Origin: Bacillota bacterium
GTDB lineage: Bacteria > Bacillota > Desulfotomaculia > Desulfotomaculales > Desulfotomaculaceae
Length of the DNA: 8,176 bases
Assembly: GCA_023481335.1 (NCBI GenBank)
Contig: JAMCWI010000110.1
Coordinates: 1 to 8,176, forward strand
Direction of reading: 5' to 3'
The stretch's first letter is position 1; each line of letters starts with the position of its first letter. The notes beneath the pieces were generated by a model, which ran no database searches, was not told the origin of the DNA, and was given only the letters and a program-made list of their open reading frames with translations. Positions 1 to 4,545 of this stretch are shown here, one piece after another. Position numbers and translations under genes: made by a program.

Positions 1-1
1 C

Positions 2-190
2 AGCAATTTGGATGAAATAGGGCAACTGATAATCAAGGTTCTGCCACCTGTGGAGATTAAACTGACAGACGAAGAACAAGACAAGTTTGTAATGAAAACC
101 ATGCAGGCAAAAAACCTGGATAATTGCCCCAAGAGACCGCTGGAGTCCGATATTTACCGCATTTTAAAGCAAAGCAACCTGACGCCCTAG
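2..190 (+). CDS. C-terminal end of an unidentified protein (5' end outside window)
   Basis: The reading frame is open from the first bases of the window to a TAG at 188-190, giving about 62 visible residues. A TTG at 8 could serve as a start, but the frame is also open upstream of it, there is no visible ribosome-binding site, and I treat the gene as a fragment. The visible part is hydrophilic with alternating charge (IKLTDEEQDKF, CPKRPLESDIYRILKQ) and shows no membrane segment or motif I recognise. It ends 30 bp before khtT on the same strand, with only that gene's ribosome-binding site between, so co-transcription is likely. In Bacillus the khtTU pair is preceded by khtS, but I cannot support that identity from these residues. 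The existence of the frame is fairly sure; its function is unknown. Confidence 0.5.
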   Translation, partial: SNLDEIGQLIIKVLPPVEIKLTDEEQDKFVMKTMQAKNLDNCPKRPLESDIYRILKQSNLTP

Positions 191-220
191 AAAATATTAC
201 ACTTTCGAGGAGGTTTCACA

Positions 221-715
221 ATGTCACCTATTAAAGAAACTGATCTTCCGGGGATTGGCAGGAAATTTCAAATTAATACACGCACCGGTGATAAGTTGGT
301 AATAGTGGTGCATGATGACGGCAGGCGTGAAATGCACCATTTCGACAATGACGACCCGGATGAAAGCGTCTCCATGGTAACACTGGATGATACAGAAGCC
401 CGTCAAGTAGGGGGTATTCTGGGGGGGATGGCCTATTTGCCGAAAGCACTGGAGTCGGTGGATGTGGCCTTTGACAATATGGTGTTTGAATGGTTTAAGG
501 TGGAGGGATGCTGCCAATCCGTGGGCAAAACCATTGGAGAACTGCATATCCGGAAAAGAACCGGGGCTGCTATTATCGCCATTATCAAGAAGGATGATAA
601 AATCATCAATCCCGGGCCGGATCAGTACATCAGGGAAGGAGCCACCCTGGTTGTTTTAGGGGACAGGAAACAGGTCAAGGCATTCAAACAATTGATCGCA
701 CAAGGGAGCCTCTAG
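221..715 (+). CDS. khtT: KhtT-like regulatory subunit of a K+/H+ antiporter (RCK_C/TrkA-C domain)
   Basis: This is the cytoplasmic regulatory subunit that gates the partner antiporter KhtU. At 164 residues it matches the usual KhtT length. Residues 1-75 form the KhtT/AmhT-type N-terminal domain, with family-typical stretches DLPGIGRKF, HDDGRREM, LDDTEARQ and ILGGM. Residues about 80-160 form an RCK_C (TrkA-C) domain (FEWFKVE, GKTIGEL, AAIIAIIK, INPGPDQYI, ATLVVLGDR). In characterised KhtT proteins this domain binds c-di-AMP and relieves or imposes inhibition of the antiporter. The start is well fixed: GAGGAGGT at 207-214 lies 6 bp upstream of the ATG. The gene ends one base before khtU, so the two are translationally linked. 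Binding of c-di-AMP here is inferred from the family. Family assignment is confident. Confidence 0.93.
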   Translation: MSPIKETDLPGIGRKFQINTRTGDKLVIVVHDDGRREMHHFDNDDPDESVSMVTLDDTEARQVGGILGGMAYLPKALESVDVAFDNMVFEWFKVEGCCQSVGKTIGELHIRKRTGAAIIAIIKKDDKIINPGPDQYIREGATLVVLGDRKQVKAFKQLIAQGSL

Positions 716-716
716 C

Positions 717-1943
717 ATGGCGAGCGGTCTCCTGTTTGAAATTGGCCTGGCTCTTTTAATTGTTGCTGTATCCGGTCTCCTGGCAGCACGTTTGCGGTTT
801 CCCATTGTTCCCATACTGATTCTGGCCGGCATGGTGGTGGGCCCCCATGCTCCGGTCATCGGCATTTTGGATTTTCGTTTCATAGACAGCGGCCCTTTAA
901 TTGAATTTATGGGGCGGCTGGGTGTCCTGTTCCTGCTTTTTTATCTCGGATTGGAATTTTCCGTTGGACGTTTGCTGAAAGCCGGCCATTCCATTTTTGT
1001 TGGCGGCACCATCTATATGGTCCTCAACTTTTCCTTGGGACTGGCTCTGCCCTTGCTGTGGGGTTGGCCCACACGGGAAGTTTTGGTGGTGGCAGGCATC
1101 ATCTCCATTTCATCCAGTGCCATCGTGGCAAAAGTGCTGGTTGATTTAAAGCGAACCGTTCGACCGGAAACCGAAATGATCCTCGGACTCATGTTGTATC
1201 AGGATGTTTTTGTGGCGGTCTACCTTTCCGTGGTTTCCGGTTTGGTTCTTACCGGGGCAACCTCGCCTGAAAGTGTCCTTACGTCCGCAGCAATTGCCCT
1301 GGGTTTTATGGTAGGGTTTATTCTGATCGGCCGCAAATTGGCCCCACGCATTAATAAGTGGCTGGAGATTCCTTCGGATGAAGTCTTCATGCTGGTAATT
1401 TTTGCGTTTCTTACCCTGGTGGCGGGTTTTTCAGAAACCATACACGTGGCGGAAGCCATCGGTGCTTTACTGGTGGGGTTGATTCTGGCTGAGACAGACC
1501 ACTTAGACCGCATTGAACATCTGGTTGTTCCCTTTCGCGATTTTTTCGGCGCACTCTTCTTCTTCAGTTTCGGTTTAAGCATCGATCCCCTTTCCCTGGG
1601 TGGTGCTGTATGGCCGGCCGTTACTGCGGTTGCCGTAACGATCCTCGGCAACTTTATCGCGGGTGTTATTGCAGGCCGCCAGGCAGGGTATTCCTACCGG
1701 GGGGCAACCAATATCGGCTTAACCATTACCTCCCGGGGTGAATTTTCGATTATTCTTGCCAACCTGGCCAAAGCAGGCGGACTACTTCCTATTTTGCAGC
1801 CCTTTGCCGCCCTGTATGTTCTTTTACTGGCCATCTTAGGTCCTTTACTAACCAAGGAATCCAAGTGGATTTACAGCCAACTTGCCCGAGTATTCGGCTG
1901 GCCGGCCTTAAAAGAGAAAACCAAACAAAAGCAATTGGCATAG
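717..1943 (+). CDS. khtU: CPA2-family K+/H+ antiporter KhtU (Na_H_Exchanger domain)
   Basis: This is a cytoplasmic-membrane cation:proton antiporter of the CPA2 family that exports K+ in exchange for H+. Its 408 residues are almost entirely hydrophobic helices, roughly a dozen segments from residue 5 to 378, followed by a short basic cytoplasmic tail (KEKTKQKQLA). The helix-5-type signature YQDVFVAV carries Q162-D163, the Gln-Asp pair typical of Kef/Kht-type antiporters. The earlier SISSSAIVAKV stretch (130-140) and the late TSRGEFSIILA segment (338-348) are also family hallmarks. There is no C-terminal KTN/RCK domain. That role falls to KhtT, encoded immediately upstream with one base between stop and start. 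The ribosome-binding site AAGGGAG (702-708) sits inside the end of khtT, 8 bp before the ATG. K+ as the main substrate is family-based inference. Confidence 0.93.
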   Translation: MASGLLFEIGLALLIVAVSGLLAARLRFPIVPILILAGMVVGPHAPVIGILDFRFIDSGPLIEFMGRLGVLFLLFYLGLEFSVGRLLKAGHSIFVGGTIYMVLNFSLGLALPLLWGWPTREVLVVAGIISISSSAIVAKVLVDLKRTVRPETEMILGLMLYQDVFVAVYLSVVSGLVLTGATSPESVLTSAAIALGFMVGFILIGRKLAPRINKWLEIPSDEVFMLVIFAFLTLVAGFSETIHVAEAIGALLVGLILAETDHLDRIEHLVVPFRDFFGALFFFSFGLSIDPLSLGGAVWPAVTAVAVTILGNFIAGVIAGRQAGYSYRGATNIGLTITSRGEFSIILANLAKAGGLLPILQPFAALYVLLLAILGPLLTKESKWIYSQLARVFGWPALKEKTKQKQLA

Positions 1944-1949
1944 AATACG

Positions 1950-1979
1950 GGAAGGGCCGGTCACATTTTAAGCCCTTCC
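1950..1979. terminator. Hairpin at the end of khtU (weak terminator candidate)
   Basis: GGAAGGGC (1950-1957) and GCCCTTCC (1972-1979) form a perfect 8-bp stem with a 14-nt loop, starting 7 bp after the khtU stop codon. Its position between convergent genes suits transcription termination. Neither side carries a real T-tract, so it may be a weak or Rho-dependent terminator, or a 3'-end stabiliser. Its right arm overlaps the last codons of the short minus-strand ORF at 1961-2125. Confidence 0.4.
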
Positions 1980-2125
1980 TTAACCTCTGATATATCTGCC
2001 CTAACTTCTTTCACATCAGTAAAAAGTTCCAAAGAAGCTGTCCGTAATTGCTGGAACCTGTCTTGATTGGCTTTCTCCGTCAATGCCCCTTCGGGGGCAC
2101 TGATAAAGATAATTCCAGGAGACAA
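1961..2125 (-). pseudogene. Short coiled-coil ORF, probable truncated paralogue of the right-edge gene
   Basis: On the minus strand a frame of 54 codons ends at TGA (1961-1963). Its C-terminal ~35 residues (NQDRFQQLRTASLELF, then KEVRADISEVKEGL) read as genuine amphipathic coil. They align with the protein at 7861-8176: QDRFQQLRTASLELFTD against QDEQFIRLQTAVMELLAD, and KEVRADISEVKEGL against KEVRAEFTKVNNRL. The frame is closed by TAA at 2126-2128, just inside the hairpin after hicB, so the N-terminal part is missing or replaced. A TTG at 2123-2125 lies 5 bp after AGGAGA and could start a 54-residue protein. A TTG at 2081-2083 would give 40 residues. Whether it is expressed is unknown. I favour a 3' remnant left by recombination that placed hicAB here. 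Confidence 0.45.
2084..2099. other. TTCG tetraloop hairpin
   Basis: TGCCCC (2084-2089) and GGGGCA (2094-2099) pair perfectly around TTCG. As plus-strand RNA this is a UUCG-type loop on a GC-rich 6-bp stem, which folds very stably. It lies in the khtU-hicB convergent gap and has no T-tract, so its role is unclear. It may assist 3'-end formation of the khtTU transcript. Confidence 0.4.
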
Positions 2126-2137
2126 TTAATCTCCTGG
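2115..2137. terminator. Likely terminator of the hicAB operon
   Basis: CCAGGAGA (2115-2122) and TCTCCTGG (2130-2137) form a perfect 8-bp stem with a 7-nt loop, 8 bp past the hicB stop. Read on the minus strand the stem is followed by AATTATCTTTATC, moderately T-rich. On the plus strand it is followed by TTTAAAGTTT. It could therefore act in both directions. On the minus strand the same sequence contains AGGAGA 5 bp before a TTG codon, a possible start of the small downstream ORF. Confidence 0.55.
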
Positions 2138-2145
2138 TTTAAAGT

Positions 2146-2535
2146 TTAATCGACACCAAGTTGCCGCTTTAATGCGGATTGAAGGGTCTGAGAGAAATTA
2201 ATCCCAGCTTTTTCTGCTTTAGAGTTTAGCCAGTTTGGAATGGTGAGGGTTTTCTTGACGGCACGATTATCATTTTCTTGTCTGTATTTATCTGTATCGG
2301 CGAGAACAAGGCTAATGAATTGTGGATATTCTGCGCTGAGCTTTTCGGATGGTGAGGGAATTGATTCCTTGTTATCTTCAGCATCACATAACCACATGGC
2401 TGCAGCATCTCCAGCCATTTCTATGGCATCTGTTAAGTTCTTACCACAGGTAAGGCAGCCGGGCAAGTCAGGTATACGCACATCGTATTCGCCAGAATCC
2501 AGAGGAGTAAATACCGCAGGGTAAACGTATTTCAT
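2146..2535 (-). CDS. hicB: HicB family antitoxin
   Basis: This is the antitoxin of a type II HicAB module. It should bind and neutralise HicA and repress their shared promoter. The N-terminal part (residues 1-60 of the chosen frame) is the HicB-like partial RNase-H fold, with the hallmark stretches YPAVFTPLDSGEYDVRIPDL, PGCLTCGKNL and DAIEMAGDAA. An acidic linker follows. The C-terminal KKTLTIPNWLNSKAEKAG and NFSQTLQSALKRQLG (about 95-127) are the DNA-binding segment of the ribbon-helix-helix type. I chose the ATG at 2533-2535 (129 residues) because AGGTGG, read from complement 2544-2549, sits 8 bp upstream. A GTG four codons earlier lies within that ribosome-binding site. The gene follows hicA by 29 bp on the same strand. 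Family assignment is confident. Confidence 0.93.
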   Translation of the reverse strand: MKYVYPAVFTPLDSGEYDVRIPDLPGCLTCGKNLTDAIEMAGDAAAMWLCDAEDNKESIPSPSEKLSAEYPQFISLVLADTDKYRQENDNRAVKKTLTIPNWLNSKAEKAGINFSQTLQSALKRQLGVD

Positions 2536-2564
2536 CTTGATAACCACCTTTCTTTTTGGGGGGA

Positions 2565-2744
2565 CTATTTCAGTTCCGCCTGTTCTAATATGCCTTTTGC
2601 TGTGTATTCGTTTATTTCTTTGTGTCTTGGCAGTGAGATTTTTATTCCCGGTTTATCAGGGTGTTTAGCCATGTCGTGCCTTTTGCCTGATGTTATTTCC
2701 CAACCAGCTGCTTTTAGTATTTTATCAAGGTCTCGTCGTTTCAT
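2565..2744 (-). CDS. hicA: HicA family toxin (mRNA interferase), 59 residues
   Basis: This is a small toxin of the HicA family, which cleaves mRNA (translation-linked RNA degradation) using a conserved histidine on a double-stranded-RNA-binding-like fold. The frame runs from ATG (complement 2742-2744) to TAG (complement 2565-2567). It begins MKRRDLDKILKAAGWEI, with a short first helix. Then comes SGKRHDMAKHP, with the probable catalytic H23 in the family's G-x-x-H position, and then KPGIKISLPRHKEINEYTAK, matching the usual 'I-x-hydrophobic-P-x-H' motif. It ends with the family-typical last helix GILEQAEL. The tandem ribosome-binding site GAGGTGAGGTGA abuts the ATG. The toxin-first, antitoxin-second order with 29 bp between is the usual hicAB layout. 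The length is normal for HicA and no defect is visible. Confidence 0.92.
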   Translation of the reverse strand: MKRRDLDKILKAAGWEITSGKRHDMAKHPDKPGIKISLPRHKEINEYTAKGILEQAELK

Positions 2745-2765
2745 TCACCTCACCTCATTGAACAT

Positions 2766-2815
2766 ATTATAACACGTATTAACACGCATAAAAATTATTA
2801 TACGTGTTAATACGT
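2766..2815 (-). promoter_or_regulatory. hicAB promoter with palindromic operator
   Basis: The -10 box TATAAT (complement 2766-2771) lies 21 bp upstream of the hicA start codon. No convincing -35 hexamer is visible. Immediately upstream is a perfect 13-bp inverted repeat: ACGTATTAACACG at 2774-2786 and CGTGTTAATACGT at 2803-2815, separated by 16 bp of AT. An extra ACACG half-motif at 2772-2776 is spaced 10 bp from the one in the left arm, placing both on the same helix face. Its position over the promoter fits autorepression by the RHH domain of HicB. The repeat is seen directly; the binding is inferred. Confidence 0.7.
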
Positions 2816-2825
2816 AAAACAATTA

Positions 2826-3032
2826 AAGCCCAGTGCTAGATATTCAAAACCCTCCTTTACGGACTTGGAGGAGGCCATCAATAGGGCCTTTAATTAGCGA
2901 GGGACCCCGCTTGCAGCCGGAGGAAGACGTTTACTGCGCCAGCCCAGGCTACAGCTTTTTATGGGTAAGGGGGCAACCCTTTCCGAAGCGGAGCTAATGG
3001 AATTAAAGAAGCTGTTGGCTGAATTGGTATAA
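2826..3032 (+). pseudogene. Coding-like debris with no intact gene
   Basis: This GC-richer stretch reads as fragments of coding sequence in shifting plus-strand frames. From 2826 one frame ends YSKPSFTDLEEAINRAFN at TAG 2895-2897. A second frame then gives RLQPEEDVYCASPGYSFLW before a stop near 2996. A third, from ATG 2961 to TAA 3030-3032, reads MGKGATLSEAELMELKKLLA and ends AELV. The fragments have protein-like composition and abut end to end, as expected for a gene broken by frameshifts and deletions. None has a convincing ribosome-binding site. I do not recognise the parent family. The alternative is a chance run of open codons. From 3033 to 3334 I see no gene, only the repeats and promoter listed separately. 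Confidence 0.35.
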
Positions 3033-3111
3033 TCTGTTTGAAATAATTATCGGAGAAAAGTATACATTGAAGGAATTCTAAAAATAAGGTCGTATATCCT
3101 TGAAATAACAA

Positions 3112-3172
3112 AGGAAACAAGCTTGCGAGTTCGGTCCACTAAGGGCTCTCAATACTCGAAGCGTTGTTTCCT
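3112..3172. repeat. 61-bp imperfect palindrome (18-bp stem)
   Basis: The left arm (3112-3130) starts AGGAAACAAGCTT and the right arm (3154-3172) ends GTTGTTTCCT. Pairing is 9 bp, then 4 bp, then 5 bp, interrupted by single bulges at G3163 and G3125, around a 23-nt loop (3131-3153). It lies in the leader or upstream region of the kinase genes. No run of T follows directly, so it is not a standard terminator. It could be a structured RNA leader, a regulator site or a small palindromic mobile unit. Confidence 0.6.
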
Positions 3173-3179
3173 GTTCCAG

Positions 3180-3209
3180 TTGTCTTTAATTTTATTATGA
3201 TTTTATTAT
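3180..3209 (+). promoter_or_regulatory. Possible sigma-A-type promoter for the two-kinase operon
   Basis: TTGTCT (3180-3185) and TATTAT (3204-3209) are separated by 18 bp, an acceptable -35/-10 pair in a very AT-rich segment. A transcript would have an untranslated leader of about 120 nt before the ATG at 3335. Other AT-rich hexamers nearby (for example TATATT around 3218) could serve equally, so this is a tentative choice. Confidence 0.35.
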
Positions 3210-3221
3210 GATTTTATTATA
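3189..3221. repeat. Three tandem 11-bp AT-rich repeats
   Basis: ATTTTATTATG occurs at 3189-3199 and 3200-3210, and as ATTTTATTATA at 3211-3221. The period is about one helical turn, so the copies face the same side of the DNA. They overlap the proposed promoter ahead of the kinase genes, where such phased AT elements may bend DNA, bind a regulator or alter promoter strength by gain or loss of copies. Confidence 0.8.
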
Positions 3222-3334
3222 TTATGTACATTTCTCAAAGAAAATTAATCATCAAGTAGTATGTCAATACTCTCCTTGAACAACCAGATGTAGCATTACC
3301 TTAGTATGAAATTAATAAGGTGGGTGAGAAATAG

Positions 3335-4519
3335 ATGACCCCTTGTGTCAACGGGGAAACCAATACCAAGTTAGTGAAAAACATGATGAGCAATCAACAA
3401 AATGGGAGTAGTCCAAACAAAGGAAAAATATTAGTAGTTGACGATGCTCTATTGCACCTGGAGACTGTAAAACTTTATCTGGAAGCAGATGGTTATGAGG
3501 TTTTTTGTGCAACCAATACCGGCGGTGCGTGGGCAATCTTAAACAAGGATAAGCCCGACCTGGTTCTTCTTGATGTGGTAATGCCGGGGGAGAACGGACT
3601 TGATTTACTAAGAAACCTAAAGGTTCAATTTCCGCACATCGGGGTAGTCCTCATGACTGCCTTTGGAAGTGAGGAAATTGCTGCAATGGCCCTTAAGCTT
3701 GGTGCCTTTGACTACATAAAGAAACCCTTTAAATATTGTTATTTAAGCGACGTTGTTCACAAGGTTTTAACCAAGCAGAATCAAGTAAAAGACCGGAATA
3801 AAAAGATCGAGCATCTGCAAACTGAATTACACAACAAGGAAAAGTTGCTGATAGATCGTGAAAGATTAGCCATTGTAGGGCAAATGGCAGCGGGCATGGC
3901 CCATGAGATAAAAAACCCCCTTACCACCATCAAAGGTTTTGTACAGCTGTTAGCAAGATCAGCAGACCCGGCAACAAAAATGTATTTAGATATTATCGAA
4001 AGTGAAACAAACAGGATGAATCAGGTCATCCAGGACTTTTTACAGTTAGCCAAGCCAAAATCTCCGGAAACTAAATTAGTAACCATTAATGAGTTGATTG
4101 ATGAAATGATACCTATGATAAAACATCTGGCACTCATCAACAATCATGACTTAATTGTTAAAACAGAAGGTAACATTCCACCGGTTCTCATAGACCCGGC
4201 CCAGATTAAGCAGGTAATTCTTAACCTTTGCCAAAACGGTATGGAGGCAATGGAGAGGGGAGGAGAGCTTACCATAGAAACCGGTTTCCTGCCGGAACAG
4301 GGAGAAGTCCACCTGGATATAACTGATACAGGCTGCGGTATACAGCAGGAAAATTTCAAATCCGTAGGGGTTCCCTTTTTTACCACCAAAGCAGATGGCA
4401 CAGGACTGGGGTTAAGCATTTGTTTCTCCATTGTAGACAAGCATAAGGGAAGAATAGAAATTCAAAGCCAGGCAGGCAGCGGAACCACATTTTCTGTGGT
4501 TTTGCCAGTGGTAAAATAA
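3335..4519 (+). CDS. Soluble response-regulator/histidine-kinase fusion (REC-HisKA-HATPase_c)
   Basis: This is a cytoplasmic signalling kinase of 394 residues with an N-terminal receiver domain and no membrane segment. REC spans about 31-145: acidic pair D36-D37 (ILVVDD), phospho-acceptor D80 (LVLLDVVMPGENG), T108 (LMTAF) and K130 (IKKPF) are all present, so it should be phosphorylatable. A charged coil (150-178) leads to HisKA with H190 in GMAHEIKNPLTTIKGF. The HATPase_c domain has an N box (N301, in NLCQNGMEAM, with Gly where Ala is usual), G1 box DTGCG (331-335) and G2 box GTGLGL (355-360). AAGGTGGG (3317-3324) lies 10 bp before the ATG. An internal ATG pair at residues 17-18 is an alternative start but has a weaker site. 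The hybrid kinase follows after 26 bp. The partner is unknown: REC input probably gates the kinase. Confidence 0.9.
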   Translation: MTPCVNGETNTKLVKNMMSNQQNGSSPNKGKILVVDDALLHLETVKLYLEADGYEVFCATNTGGAWAILNKDKPDLVLLDVVMPGENGLDLLRNLKVQFPHIGVVLMTAFGSEEIAAMALKLGAFDYIKKPFKYCYLSDVVHKVLTKQNQVKDRNKKIEHLQTELHNKEKLLIDRERLAIVGQMAAGMAHEIKNPLTTIKGFVQLLARSADPATKMYLDIIESETNRMNQVIQDFLQLAKPKSPETKLVTINELIDEMIPMIKHLALINNHDLIVKTEGNIPPVLIDPAQIKQVILNLCQNGMEAMERGGELTIETGFLPEQGEVHLDITDTGCGIQQENFKSVGVPFFTTKADGTGLGLSICFSIVDKHKGRIEIQSQAGSGTTFSVVLPVVK

Positions 4520-4545
4520 CTTAACGGAAAGAACAGGGAGAGTCC

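Noticed and set aside
1220..1651. 143-codon minus-strand frame within khtU
   Set aside because: It is a shadow of a strongly supported antiporter gene with an arginine/lysine-rich, low-information translation.
2590..2772. A 60-codon plus-strand frame opposite hicA
   Set aside because: It is the antisense shadow of the hicA gene, has no ribosome-binding site, and resembles no protein; the minus-strand HicA frame explains the sequence.
3061..3101. Possible pseudoknot (TATAC/GTATA with AAGGA/TCCTT)
   Set aside because: Both helices are only 5 bp and AT-rich, easily arising by chance, with no matching riboswitch motif.
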